Source of the DNA: JBKHXF01 sp046566145
Lineage (GTDB): Bacteria > Actinomycetota > Nitriliruptoria > Nitriliruptorales > Nitriliruptoraceae
Assembly: GCA_046566145.1 (NCBI GenBank)
Contig: JBKHXF010000013.1
Coordinates: 1-60,922 of the forward strand
Direction of reading: 5' to 3'
DNA length: 60,922 bases
The notes under the pieces were generated by a model. The model saw only the letters and a program-made list of their open reading frames with translations. It was not told the origin of the DNA and ran no database searches. Of the stretch, positions 51,063 to 59,757 are shown piece by piece; the first letter of the stretch is position 1; each line of letters opens with the position of its first letter. The position numbers and the translations under genes were made by a program.

Positions 51063-52461
51063 CGAACGCGGCGAGCTGCTTGAGGTTGCGGACCTCCACC
51101 ATGTCGTCGACGTAGCGGGCGTAGCTCGCGGCGATCGAGTCGCCCGTGTCCCAGAACTGGATCGGCTCCGGGTTGAGCCAGTAGACGTGACGGGCGCGGC
51201 GCTGCATGTCCTCCAGCACCCACGCGTTGGCCTGGCGATAGTTGTTGCGGGCGTCCCCGAGCACGATCACGGTCGAGCGCGCCGTCAGGTCGGCCGCGTG
51301 CTCCGCGTGGAAGCGCTCCAGCGAGTGGCCGTAGTCGGAGTGGCCGTCCAGCCAGACCAGCTCGGCCTCGCTCATCATCCGCCGGATGCCGTCGGCGAAG
51401 TCGCCCTGCTCGAACAGGGCCGTGACCTCGTCGAGGGTGTCGATGAAGGCGAACGAGCGGACCTTCGAGAACTGCTCCTGCAGCGTGTGCACGAGCATCA
51501 GGGTGAAGCGCGCGAAGCTCGCCACCGAGCCCGAGACGTCGCAGATGACGAACAGCTCCGGCTTGTGGGGCCTCCGCGGCTGGAACGCCGGGTCGAAGGG
51601 GACGCCCCCGGTCGACAGCGACGAGCGGACGGTGCGGCGGATGTCGAGGCGCCCGTCGCGGCCGTGGCGGCGCTTCACCGACACGCGGGTCGCGAGCTTG
51701 CGGGCCAGCGGGCGGATCTGCGCTCGCATCTGGGCCTGCTCCTCCGGGGAGAGCCGGAAGAAGTCGACCTCCTCGATGGGCGGGCGCGTCATCCGGTCGG
51801 CGACCTGGTCGATGCCCCGCTGCGCGGCCGCGCGACGTCGGATCTCGGCCTCGACCTCCTGCTGGAAGGTGCGCAGCCGCGCCTCGAACTCGTCGCGCCA
51901 CAGCCGCTCCTGCAGCGGCGTGACCTGCTCCTCCTCGGCGGCGCGGTCCCGGAGCAGGTCGCGCAGCAGCTCCTGGATGTCGACCGCGCGGAACACCTTG
52001 TACTGGAAGTAGCTCACACCACCGTCGCGGCCCTCGACCCGGCCGAACTGGTCGACGGCCATGCGGGCCATCTGGCGGATACCGGACTCGTCGCCGTCCA
52101 TGAGCTGCGCCAGGAGGTCCTCGATGAAGTCCTCCGGGTCGACCTCGTCGGTCGGCTCGTCGGTGACCATCGGGGTGTCGTCCGCGGGTGCGGGACGCGC
52201 CGGGAAGTACAGCTCGAACAGGTCGTCGAAGGCGCGACGGTGTGTCTGGCTCTTCAGGCACACCGCGGCGAGCGCCTCGCGCAGCTGCGACCGGTCGAGC
52301 AGCTCGAGGTGCCGCAGCGTCCGGACCGCGTCGATGCCCTCCGACAGGGCGGTGCCGACGCCGGCGCGGCGCAGCGCGTCGACGAAGTCGAGCACGCGCT
52401 GCAGGAGGCCGTTGACCTCCGGCGGCCCCTCGGACAGGACCGCGTCGAGCCGCTCACCCAC
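51046..52461 (-). CDS. CoxE-like VWA-domain protein, partner of the MoxR ATPase
   Basis: 471 residues from the GTG at 52461 (GAAGG upstream). A long helical N-terminal half with Glu/Arg-rich stretches (LLRDRAAEEEQVTPLQERLWRDEFEARL) leads to a C-terminal von Willebrand A domain with MIDAS motif FVICDVSGSVASFARF, Thr/Asp in TLDEVTALFEQGDFADG and VIVLGDARNNYR. Such proteins work with MoxR AAA ATPases to insert metals or remodel protein complexes. The moxR gene is 49 bases upstream, so the two form an operon. Its 3' end is duplicated just outside the gene. Confidence 0.92.
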   Translation of the reverse strand: MGERLDAVLSEGPPEVNGLLQRVLDFVDALRRAGVGTALSEGIDAVRTLRHLELLDRSQLREALAAVCLKSQTHRRAFDDLFELYFPARPAPADDTPMVTDEPTDEVDPEDFIEDLLAQLMDGDESGIRQMARMAVDQFGRVEGRDGGVSYFQYKVFRAVDIQELLRDLLRDRAAEEEQVTPLQERLWRDEFEARLRTFQQEVEAEIRRRAAAQRGIDQVADRMTRPPIEEVDFFRLSPEEQAQMRAQIRPLARKLATRVSVKRRHGRDGRLDIRRTVRSSLSTGGVPFDPAFQPRRPHKPELFVICDVSGSVASFARFTLMLVHTLQEQFSKVRSFAFIDTLDEVTALFEQGDFADGIRRMMSEAELVWLDGHSDYGHSLERFHAEHAADLTARSTVIVLGDARNNYRQANAWVLEDMQRRARHVYWLNPEPIQFWDTGDSIAASYARYVDDMVEVRNLKQLAAFVERIA

Positions 52462-52510
52462 GTCGTGGCACCTTCGCTCGTTCGGACCCCACCGTACGTG
52501 CGGCAGGGCG

Positions 52511-53392
52511 TCAGTTCATCTCGGGGCGGGGCGGCAGGCGCAGGTGGCTCGACGCCTTCGCGACGTCCTGCTGGTACTTCAGCAGCACCGTCATGGTGCC
52601 GCGGGCCACGTCCTCGTCGATGGTGTCGAAGCCGAGCTCGAGCAGCGTCCGGGCCCAGTCGAGCGTCTCGGAGATGCTCGGCGGCTTCTTCAGCTCGAGC
52701 TGGCGCAGGCTCCGCACGATCCGCACGAGCTGGTCGGCGAGGGCCTCCGGCGCGTCCGGCACGCGAGACAGGACGATCTCCTTCTCGCGCTCGACGCTCG
52801 GGTAGTCGAGGTAGAGGTAGAGGCACCGTCGCTTCAGGGCCTCCGACAGCTCGCGGGTGTTGTTGGAGGTCAGCACCACGAACGGGTGCCGCTCCCCCGT
52901 GACCGTGCCGAGCTCCGGGATGGTGACCTGGAAGTCGGACAGGATCTCGAGCAGCAGCGCCTCGAACTCGAAGTCGACCTTGTCGACCTCGTCGATGAGC
53001 AGCACGGCGTCCCGCTTCGAGCGCAGCGCCCGCAGCAGGGGCCGCTCGAGCAGGTACTCCTCGCTGAACAGGTCGTCGTGGACCGACTCCCAGCCCTCAC
53101 CGGAGTCGACCTGGATGCGCAGCAGCTGCTTCTTGTAGTTCCACTCGTACAGCGCCTTGGACTCGTCGAGGCCCTCGTAGCACTGCAGGCGGATGAGTCG
53201 GGCGCCGGTCAGCTCGGCCACCGACTTGGCCAGCTGGGTCTTGCCCGTGCCGGCCGGGCCCTCGACGAGGATGGGCTTGCCCAGGCGGTCGGCCAGGTAG
53301 ACGATTCCGGCGATGCCCTCGTCCGAGAGGTAGTCGACCTTCTTCAGGCCCTCACGGACGTCGGTGACGGAGTCGAAGCGCGGTTCGGCCAT
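52511..53392 (-). CDS. MoxR-family AAA+ ATPase
   Basis: 293 residues from the ATG at 53392. Walker A ILVEGPAGTGKTQLAKS near residue 45, Walker B AVLLIDEVDKVDFEFEALLLEIL near 135, sensor 1 VVLTSNNTRELSEALKRRCLYLYLDYP and MoxR-type LQCYEGLDESKALYEWNY. It is a chaperone-like ATPase acting with the adjacent VWA protein. A TAGGGT -10 sits 6 bases before the ATG with a TTGACC -35, so the gene is probably leaderless, and a palindrome overlaps the -35. Confidence 0.95.
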   Translation of the reverse strand: MAEPRFDSVTDVREGLKKVDYLSDEGIAGIVYLADRLGKPILVEGPAGTGKTQLAKSVAELTGARLIRLQCYEGLDESKALYEWNYKKQLLRIQVDSGEGWESVHDDLFSEEYLLERPLLRALRSKRDAVLLIDEVDKVDFEFEALLLEILSDFQVTIPELGTVTGERHPFVVLTSNNTRELSEALKRRCLYLYLDYPSVEREKEIVLSRVPDAPEALADQLVRIVRSLRQLELKKPPSISETLDWARTLLELGFDTIDEDVARGTMTVLLKYQQDVAKASSHLRLPPRPEMN

Positions 53393-53398
53393 CTCCCG

Positions 53399-53429
53399 AC
53401 CCTACCGGCGCTCTTGACCGGACGGTCAA
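53399..53429 (-). promoter_or_regulatory. moxR promoter with TTGACCG-GA-CGGTCAA operator
   Basis: Minus strand: TTGACC at 53429-53424, 19-base spacer, TAGGGT at 53404-53399, then 6 bases to the ATG. The -35 lies inside a perfect 7-base inverted repeat TTGACCG-GA-CGGTCAA (53414-53429), the form bound by many TetR-type repressors. The moxR/VWA genes, and possibly the divergent VOC gene, may be controlled here. Confidence 0.5.
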
Positions 53430-53472
53430 CTCGGTTGCGGCAACTCCCGGGACGGGGCCTGGCGCCCGTGGG

Positions 53473-53478
53473 TACCGT
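53473..53478 (+). promoter_or_regulatory. Leaderless -10 box TACCGT for the VOC gene
   Basis: TACCGT, 7 bases, GTG at 53486, no Shine-Dalgarno. Confidence 0.45.
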
Positions 53479-53485
53479 CCGGCCG

Positions 53486-54154
53486 GTGCCGGCCGCTGCG
53501 TTCAAGGACCTCTGCTACGACGCCGCCGATCCGGCGACCGTCGCCCGGTTCTGGGCGGCGGCCACCGGGCGGGAGTGGGAGCAGCGCGACGGCGTGGCCG
53601 TTGTGCGCGGCGGCCCGCTGCACGCCATCTGGTTCAGCCCCGTCCCCGAGCCCAAGGTGGACAAGAACCGGGTGCACCTCGACCTCCACGTCCCCGACGT
53701 GGGCGCACTCGTGGCCGTCGGCGCCACGGTGCTGGCCGAGCACGACGGCTGGTCGGTGCTCGCCGATCCCGAGGGCAACGAGCTGTGCGCGTTCCCCGGC
53801 GACGCCGGCGGGGCCGCCGCCCGCCCGCTCGCGGTCTGCGTCGACAGCGACCGCCCGGTCGAGCTGGCGTCCTGGTGGCAGTGGGCCTTCGGCGGCGAGG
53901 TGGGCCCGGGGCCCGACGGTCGCCCGCGCTGGCTGCACGGCGCCGGCGGGCTCGGCGAGGTCGTGCTGAAGGCGGTGCCGGTCGACGACCCCCGCACCGT
54001 CAAGAACCGCTGCCACTGGGACGTGGTCAGCGGCGACGTCGACGCCCTGGTGGGCGCCGGCGCCACGGTGCTCCGCACCCCGGACGACGAGGTGCCGTGG
54101 ACGGTGCTCGCCGATCCCCAGGGCAACGAGTTCTGCGCGTTCGCCCCCGCCTGA
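53486..54154 (+). CDS. Double-VOC (glyoxalase-like) domain protein
   Basis: 222 residues from the GTG at 53486. Two tandem glyoxalase-like modules: residues ~1-105 (AAAFKDLCYDAADPATVARFWAAATGREW … VHLDLHVPDV … GWSVLADPEGNELCAFPGD) and ~110-222 (RPLAVCVDSDRPVELASWWQWAFGGEV … NRCHWDVVSGDVDALVGAGATVLR … WTVLADPQGNEFCAFAPA). Each has the paired His and Glu positions of the VOC metal site, so a single active site may form between them. The substrate is unknown. Divergent from moxR. Confidence 0.88.
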   Translation: MPAAAFKDLCYDAADPATVARFWAAATGREWEQRDGVAVVRGGPLHAIWFSPVPEPKVDKNRVHLDLHVPDVGALVAVGATVLAEHDGWSVLADPEGNELCAFPGDAGGAAARPLAVCVDSDRPVELASWWQWAFGGEVGPGPDGRPRWLHGAGGLGEVVLKAVPVDDPRTVKNRCHWDVVSGDVDALVGAGATVLRTPDDEVPWTVLADPQGNEFCAFAPA

Positions 54155-54172
54155 GCGCGGGCCCACGCCGGT

Positions 54173-54511
54173 TCAGCGCTTGCGCTTGGCCTTCTTGCGC
54201 GCCGCCTTGAGCTTGGACCCGATGCTGCGCCCGACCGAGCGCAGCACGCCGGGGTCGGTCTCCTCGTTCTCGCGGATCAAGGTGGTGAGGGTCGCCGTCT
54301 CCTGCGGGTCGAGGCCCACGGCCACGGCGTCGCCGCGGGCGACGGCCGCCTGGGCCTCGCCGGGCAGGCCGGGGCCGGCCTCCTCGATCGCTTCCAGCGC
54401 GTCGTCGAGGAGGTCCTCGTCGGCGTCGCCGGGACGGTCGTCAACCAGGTCGAGGAGCTCCTCGGCGGCGTCGCGCTCGAGGAACACGACCCGCTGGTCG
54501 TCGTCTGCCAT
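54173..54511 (-). CDS. Small acidic protein with Lys/Arg-rich tail, unknown
   Basis: 112 residues from the ATG at 54511 with AAGGA 5 bases upstream. Acidic helical N-terminal three quarters (LLDLVDDRPGDADEDLLDDALEAIEE) and a strongly basic C-terminus (SIGSKLKAARKKAKRKR), which could bind nucleic acid. No family is recognised. Convergent with the VOC gene. Confidence 0.7.
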   Translation of the reverse strand: MADDDQRVVFLERDAAEELLDLVDDRPGDADEDLLDDALEAIEEAGPGLPGEAQAAVARGDAVAVGLDPQETATLTTLIRENEETDPGVLRSVGRSIGSKLKAARKKAKRKR

Positions 54512-54607
54512 GTGTTCCTTCCGGTTCCCAGCGGCGGCGCCCGTCGCCGCCCCTGCTCCTGTGGGCGACGTACCCCACGGGTCAGGGATCCAGACGTGGC
54601 GCCGGGC

Positions 54608-55867
54608 TCAGCCCCGCACCTGGCCGGTGCCGCGCACGACGAACTTCTCGGTCGTGAGCTGGCGCAGCCCCATCGGACCACGGGCGTGCAGCTTCTGGGT
54701 GGAGATGCCGATCTCGGCGCCGAAGCCGAACTCCTCGCCGTCGACGAAGCGCGTCGACGCGTTGACGACGACGGCGGCGGCGTCGACCTCGGTGGTGAAG
54801 CGATCGGCCGCCGACAGGTCGGTGGTCACGATCGCCTCGCTGTGACCGGAGCCGTGGCGGGCGATGTGGTCGATGGCGTCGTCGAGGGTGTCGACGATCG
54901 CGACCGCGAGCTTCAGGTCGAGGAACTCGGTGCCCCAGTCGTCGTCCGACGCCGGCGCCGCGCCCGGCACCAGGGCGCGCGCCCGCTCGTCGCCGAGCAG
55001 CTCGACGCCCTCGAGCGCCTCGGCGGCCCGGGGCAGGAACGCCTCGGCCACGTCGGCGTGCACCAGCAGCTTCTCGGCGGCGTTGCACACCCCGGGGCGC
55101 TGCGTCTTCGCGTTCACGAGGATGTCGAGCGCCATGTCGAGGTCGGCGGCGGCGTCGACGTAGACGTGGCAGTTGCCGTCGCCGTCGATGACGTAGGGGA
55201 CGGTGGCGTTGTCGAGGATGCTCTGGATCAGCGAGCGGCCACCCCGCGGGATGAGGCAGTCGACCAGGCCCCGCAGGCGCATGAACTCGACGGCGGCCTC
55301 GCGGCTCACGTCGTCGACGAGCACCAGCGCGTCGACGGGCAGCCCGGCCTTGTCGATGCCCTCGCGCAGCGCGGCGGCGACGGCGGTGTTCGACTCGATG
55401 GCCGCCGACGAGCCCCGGAGGAAGGCGGCGTTGCCCGACTTGAGGCAGAGCCCGAAGGCGTCGCTGGTCACGTTCGGGCGCGACTCGTAGATGATGGCCA
55501 CGACGCCGAGGGGTACGCGGACCCGGTTGATGCGCAGGCCGTTCGGCCGGGTCCAGCCCTCGCTGATCTCGCCGACCGGATCCGGTAGCGCCGCGACCTG
55601 GCGCAGGCCGCCCGCCATGGCCTCGATGCGGGCCGGGGTGAGCCGCAGGCGGTCGAGCAGCGGCGCCGCCATGCCCGCCGCCTCCTCGCGGGCGACGTCG
55701 GCGGCGTTGGCCTCGAGCACGGCGTCGGTGCGGGTGACGAGCAGGTCGGCGGCGGCGAGCAGGGCGGCGTCCTTGGCCGCCGTCGACGCGGTGGCGAGCG
55801 TGCGCGACGCCGCCTTCGCCCGCCGGCCCAGGGCTTCCATCGGGGTGTCGTTCGCCGTCTCGGCCAT
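54608..55867 (-). CDS. proA: Gamma-glutamyl phosphate reductase
   Basis: 419 residues from the ATG at 55867. Aldehyde-dehydrogenase-fold enzyme of proline synthesis reducing glutamyl-5-phosphate with NADPH. Motifs: RVPLGVVAIIYESRPNVTSDAFGLCLKSGNAAFLRGSSAA, catalytic Cys 261 in KTQRPGVCNAAEKLLVH, and FVDGEEFGFGAEIGISTQKLHARGPMGLRQLTTEK. Length is standard. TAGGCT exactly 6 bases before the ATG and no Shine-Dalgarno indicate a leaderless message. No proB is adjacent. Confidence 0.97.
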   Translation of the reverse strand: MAETANDTPMEALGRRAKAASRTLATASTAAKDAALLAAADLLVTRTDAVLEANAADVAREEAAGMAAPLLDRLRLTPARIEAMAGGLRQVAALPDPVGEISEGWTRPNGLRINRVRVPLGVVAIIYESRPNVTSDAFGLCLKSGNAAFLRGSSAAIESNTAVAAALREGIDKAGLPVDALVLVDDVSREAAVEFMRLRGLVDCLIPRGGRSLIQSILDNATVPYVIDGDGNCHVYVDAAADLDMALDILVNAKTQRPGVCNAAEKLLVHADVAEAFLPRAAEALEGVELLGDERARALVPGAAPASDDDWGTEFLDLKLAVAIVDTLDDAIDHIARHGSGHSEAIVTTDLSAADRFTTEVDAAAVVVNASTRFVDGEEFGFGAEIGISTQKLHARGPMGLRQLTTEKFVVRGTGQVRG

Positions 55868-55873
55868 GGGGAA

Positions 55874-55879
55874 AGCCTA
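55874..55879 (-). promoter_or_regulatory. Leaderless -10 box TAGGCT for proA
   Basis: TAGGCT, 6 bases, ATG, in the short gap to the divergent AAA gene. Confidence 0.55.
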
Positions 55880-55912
55880 GGGGTGGCCTCCCGTGACGGG
55901 CAGACTCGGCCC

Positions 55913-57307
55913 GTGCACGCCGATCCCGCCCTCGACGAGGCGGTCGACGCCTTCTGCGAGGCGCTCGGCCCCCGGGTGCGGGACCTCGCCGCCTCCGTGA
56001 GCACCGTCGACGGCGCCTCGGTCGAGGTCGACGTGCAGGTCGAGGCGTCGAACCTGGCCGCCGCCTTCATCGACGCCGACGGCCTGCACACCGACGCCGA
56101 GCTGCTCGCCTTCCTCGCCGCCTTCGGCCCCCGCTTCGGTGGCAGCCTCGCCCGCTCCTCCCCCGCCGACGTCCGAGCGGCGCGGCTGGTGGCCGGGCGG
56201 TCGAGCTTCCTCGACCGCCCGTCGGCGCTGGCCGAGGTGCTGCTGGCCGCCGACCGCCGCGACGGCACCGACCTGGCCAGCCTCTACTACGACCGGGCCC
56301 TCGCCATCGCCTTCGCCGTGGCCAGCCTCGACCAGCACACGGCGCCGATGGAGCTGGCCGCCATCGAGCGCTTCCGCGGCCGGCTCCTCGACGCCATCGC
56401 CCAGGCGAAGCAGGTCCCCCGCCGGGAGGCCGCGCACGCCGCGGCCGCCGGCGCCCGACCCGCCGAGCCCGAGGAGGAGCAGCCGCCGGCCCGCCCCGTC
56501 GACGAGGTGCTGGCCGAGCTCGACGAGCTGATCGGGCTCGAGGCGGTGAAGGCGGAGGTGAAGAAGGTCGCCGACCTGACGCGCGTGCAGCTGCTGCGGG
56601 CCGAGCGGGGCCTGCCGGTGCTGGAGACCTCCCGCCACCTCGTGTTCTCCGGCAACCCCGGCACCGGCAAGACCACGGTCGCCCGCCTGCTCGCCGAGAT
56701 CTACCGCTCGCTCGGCGTCGTCGATCGCGGCCACCTCGTCGAGGTCGACCGGGCCGGCCTGGTGGCCGGGTACGTGGGGCAGACGGCGCCGAAGGTCACC
56801 GCCGTGTTCGACGAGGCCGACCAGGGCGTCCTGCTCGTCGACGAGGCGTACTCGCTCGTGCGCGGCGGCGAGCGCGACTTCGGCCGGGAGGCCATCGACA
56901 CGATCGTGAAGCTGGTCGAGGACCGGCGCGACCGGATCGTGGTGATCATGGCCGGGTACCCCGACGAGATGGCCGAGCTCGTCGCCGCCAACCCCGGTCT
57001 GCGATCGCGCTTCCCGAAGACGATCCACTTCCCCGACTACTCCACCGACGAGCTCGTCGCCATCTTCCGGCTGCGCGCCGACGCCGCCGGCTACCGGCTC
57101 ACCGACGACGCCGCCGACGCGGTCCGGGCCCACCTCGACGCGCTGCCGCGGGACAAGGGCTTCGGCAACGGCCGCGCCGCCCGCAACCTGTTCGAGGAGG
57201 CCGTCGCCCGCCAGGCGTCGCGCATCGTCGAGCTCGAGGAGCCGACCGACGACCAGCTGGCCACGCTCGAAGCGGTCGACGTGCCCGCCGCCGGGGCCGC
57301 CGCGTGA
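55913..57307 (+). CDS. CbxX/CfqX-type AAA+ ATPase with N-terminal TerB-like region
   Basis: 464 residues from the GTG at 55913; CAGACT lies 6 bases upstream in the leaderless layout. A second in-frame GTG at 55883 would add 10 residues but leaves almost no room for a promoter. The N-terminal ~190 residues are helical and acidic, resembling tellurite-resistance TerB-like folds. The C-terminal AAA module has DELIGLEAVKAEVKKV, Walker A FSGNPGTGKTTVARLLAEIY near residue 246, GQTAPKVTAVFDEADQGVLLVDEAYSLVRGG, GYPDEMAELVAANPGLRSRFPKTIHFPDY. Typical CbxX proteins remodel partner complexes. The stop overlaps murJ (GTGA), hinting at a cell-envelope link. Confidence 0.88.
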   Translation: MHADPALDEAVDAFCEALGPRVRDLAASVSTVDGASVEVDVQVEASNLAAAFIDADGLHTDAELLAFLAAFGPRFGGSLARSSPADVRAARLVAGRSSFLDRPSALAEVLLAADRRDGTDLASLYYDRALAIAFAVASLDQHTAPMELAAIERFRGRLLDAIAQAKQVPRREAAHAAAAGARPAEPEEEQPPARPVDEVLAELDELIGLEAVKAEVKKVADLTRVQLLRAERGLPVLETSRHLVFSGNPGTGKTTVARLLAEIYRSLGVVDRGHLVEVDRAGLVAGYVGQTAPKVTAVFDEADQGVLLVDEAYSLVRGGERDFGREAIDTIVKLVEDRRDRIVVIMAGYPDEMAELVAANPGLRSRFPKTIHFPDYSTDELVAIFRLRADAAGYRLTDDAADAVRAHLDALPRDKGFGNGRAARNLFEEAVARQASRIVELEEPTDDQLATLEAVDVPAAGAAA

Positions 57308-58902
57308 GCGACGACGGCGGGCGCGGCGCCACCCTGGTCGCCGCCGGCATCCTGCTCTCCCGGCTGTCGGGGCTCGTGCGCGAAGCCGCCGTCGCCGGGT
57401 TCCTCGGCGTCGGCGTGGCCGCCGACGCGTTCAAGGCGGCGCTGCGCATCCCCAACCTGCTCCAGAACCTGCTCGGCGAGGGGGTGCTGTCGGCGTCGTT
57501 CATCCCCGTGTACGCGCGGCTGCTCGACACCGACGAGGAGGAGGCCGGCCGCACCGCCGGCGCCGTCGCCGGCCTCATGCTGGCAGCCGTCTCGGCGCTG
57601 GTCGTCGTCGGGATGGTCGCCGCCCGCCCGATCACGATCGTGCTCACCCCCGGCTTCGACGGCGACAAGCTCGACCTCACCGTCGACCTCGTGCGGATCA
57701 TGTTCCCCGGGGTCGGCCTGATCGTGCTGTCGGCGTGGTGCCTGGCGATCCTCAACTCGCACCGCCGGTTCTTCCTCTCCTACGTGGCGCCGGTGCTGTG
57801 GAACGCCGCCCAGGTCGTGATCGTGGCGGCCGTGGCCATCGGCGGGGCCACCGGCGTGACGCTGGCGACCGCCCTCGCGTGGGGCGTGGTCCTCGGCGGC
57901 GCCGCCCAGCTGCTCGTGCAGCTGCCCACCGTCCGGTCGCTGGTACCCGGGCTGCGGCTCACCCTCGACCGGACCCGGCGCCCGGTTCGCGACGCCATCA
58001 GCCGCCTCCCGCCGGTGATCTTCGGGCGGGGCGTCGTCCAGATCTCCGGCTACGTCGGCCTCGTGCTCACCAGCCTCCTCGTCACCGGCGCGCTGGCGGC
58101 CACCACCTACGCCCAGGTGCTGTACCTCCTCCCGGTGTCGTTGTTCGGCATGAGCGTGGCCGCCGCCGAGCTGCCCGAGCTGTCCCGCATGCGGCCCGAG
58201 GACCGGGCCCGCCTGGCCGGTCGGGTGCAGCAGGGCCTGCGCCGGGTCGCCTACTTCGTGGCGCCCACCGCCGTCTTCTACATCGCCCTCGGCGAGCCGG
58301 TCGTGGCCACGCTGTTCGAGCGGGGCGAGTTCGGGCCCAGCGACACCCGCCTCGTGTGGTTCGTGCTCGCCGCCTACTCGCTGGGGCTGCTGGCCTCCAC
58401 GGCCAGCCGCCTGCTGCAGAACTCGCTCTACGCGCTCGACGACCCCCGCACGCCCGCCCGCATCGCCCTCGTGCGCGTGCTCACCTCCACCGCCATCGCG
58501 GCGTCGGTGATGTTCGCCTTCGACCAGCTCGTGCTGGTCGGCACGGCGGTCCGCTTCGAGGGCGACGTCCCCGGCGCCGACGACCTACTGCACCTCGGCG
58601 CCATCGGCATCGCCCTCGGCTCGGCCGCCGGCGCCTGGGTCGAGCTGGTGCTGCTGCGCCTGGCGCTGCGCTGGCGGATCGGGGCGATCGACCTCGGCGG
58701 CGGTGCCATGGGCACGCTGCTCACCGCCGCCCTCGTCGGCGGCGCGGTCGGGCGGATCGTCGACCTCCTCCTGCCCGAGCTGGCCCACCCGCTGCTCGGG
58801 GCGCTCACCGTGGGCGCGGCCGGGCTGACCTACCTCGGGATCACCACCGCGCTCGGGTTCCCGGTGCGGTCGATGCTCGGCACGGGGTCGCCGGAGGCCT
58901 GA
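57304..58902 (+). CDS. murJ: MurJ lipid II flippase (MviN family)
   Basis: 532 residues from the GTG at 57304, overlapping the AAA gene by 4 bases. About 14 membrane helices of the MATE/MurJ fold, with N-terminal GILLSRLSGLVREAAVAGFLGVGVAADAFKAALRIPNLLQNLLGEGVLSASFIPVYARL, the diagnostic MurJ segment. It moves lipid II across the membrane for peptidoglycan synthesis. It lacks the long C-terminal pseudokinase seen in some mycobacterial relatives. Confidence 0.94.
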   Translation: MSDDGGRGATLVAAGILLSRLSGLVREAAVAGFLGVGVAADAFKAALRIPNLLQNLLGEGVLSASFIPVYARLLDTDEEEAGRTAGAVAGLMLAAVSALVVVGMVAARPITIVLTPGFDGDKLDLTVDLVRIMFPGVGLIVLSAWCLAILNSHRRFFLSYVAPVLWNAAQVVIVAAVAIGGATGVTLATALAWGVVLGGAAQLLVQLPTVRSLVPGLRLTLDRTRRPVRDAISRLPPVIFGRGVVQISGYVGLVLTSLLVTGALAATTYAQVLYLLPVSLFGMSVAAAELPELSRMRPEDRARLAGRVQQGLRRVAYFVAPTAVFYIALGEPVVATLFERGEFGPSDTRLVWFVLAAYSLGLLASTASRLLQNSLYALDDPRTPARIALVRVLTSTAIAASVMFAFDQLVLVGTAVRFEGDVPGADDLLHLGAIGIALGSAAGAWVELVLLRLALRWRIGAIDLGGGAMGTLLTAALVGGAVGRIVDLLLPELAHPLLGALTVGAAGLTYLGITTALGFPVRSMLGTGSPEA

Positions 58903-58909
58903 ACCGGTC

Positions 58910-58915
58910 TACGCT
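58910..58915 (+). promoter_or_regulatory. Leaderless -10 box TACGCT for pspA
   Basis: TACGCT, 6 bases (CGCCTC), ATG at 58922. No Shine-Dalgarno. Confidence 0.5.
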
Positions 58916-58921
58916 CGCCTC

Positions 58922-59719
58922 ATGCTGAAGCTCCTCAGGCGCTGGTGGAAGTACATGGTCGCTCGGGGCGGCAGCTCGTTCAACGAGCACGCTGACCCGA
59001 AGATCCAGCTCGAGCAGGCCATCTCCGAGGCGCACGAGCAGCACAAGCGCCTGACCCAGCAGGCGGCCAACGTGATCGCCAACCAGAAGCAGACCGAGAT
59101 GCGGCTCAACCGCACCATGGAGGAGCTGGAGAAGGTCGGCGCCAACGCCCGCCAGGCGGTGATGATGGCCGACCAGGCCCAGAAGGCCGGCGACACGGCC
59201 AAGGCCACCGAGTACACCCAGGCCGCCGAGTCCTTCGCCAACCGCCTCATCGCGCTGGAGAACGAGGTCGAGGACCTGAAGGCGCTGCACTTCCAGGCCG
59301 CCGAGGCCGCCCAGCAGGCCAAGACCGCCGTCCAGCAGAACGCCACCGCCCTGCAGCGCAAGCTGTCCGAGCGCCAGGCCCTGCTCGGCAAGATCGACCA
59401 GGCCACCATGCAGGAGGAGATGAACCGGGCGATGACCCAGCTCTCCGCCACCGTCGGCGAGGACATTCCCTCCCTCGAGGAGGTCCGGGCCAAGGTCGAG
59501 GCCCGCTACGCCCGCGCCAAGGGCATGCAGGAGCTGCAGGGCTCCTCGGTCGAGGGCCGGATGCTCGAGGTCGAGCAGGCGGCGATGAACGTCGAGGCCC
59601 AGAGCCGCCTCGCCGAGATCAAGGCCCAGCTCGGCATCGCGCCGGCGGAGTCCGAGGCCGTTCCCGAGATGCCCGAGGCGCAGGCCGAGGGCCAGACCGC
59701 CGAAGGCACCAACCCGTAG
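58922..59719 (+). CDS. pspA: PspA/IM30 family membrane-stress protein
   Basis: 265 residues from the ATG at 58922. Coiled-coil ESCRT-III-like fold: KIQLEQAISEAHEQHKRLTQQAANVIANQKQTEMRLNRTMEELEKVGANARQAV continues as long amphipathic helices to about residue 215, then an Ala/Glu-rich tail. It binds stressed inner membranes and forms scaffolds. It follows murJ after 19 bases but has its own -10 box, so it is independently transcribed. Length is typical of actinobacterial members. Confidence 0.94.
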   Translation: MLKLLRRWWKYMVARGGSSFNEHADPKIQLEQAISEAHEQHKRLTQQAANVIANQKQTEMRLNRTMEELEKVGANARQAVMMADQAQKAGDTAKATEYTQAAESFANRLIALENEVEDLKALHFQAAEAAQQAKTAVQQNATALQRKLSERQALLGKIDQATMQEEMNRAMTQLSATVGEDIPSLEEVRAKVEARYARAKGMQELQGSSVEGRMLEVEQAAMNVEAQSRLAEIKAQLGIAPAESEAVPEMPEAQAEGQTAEGTNP

Positions 59720-59757
59720 CGGAACTGGCAGCGGCTCCGTACCACGGCCCGGCGGTT

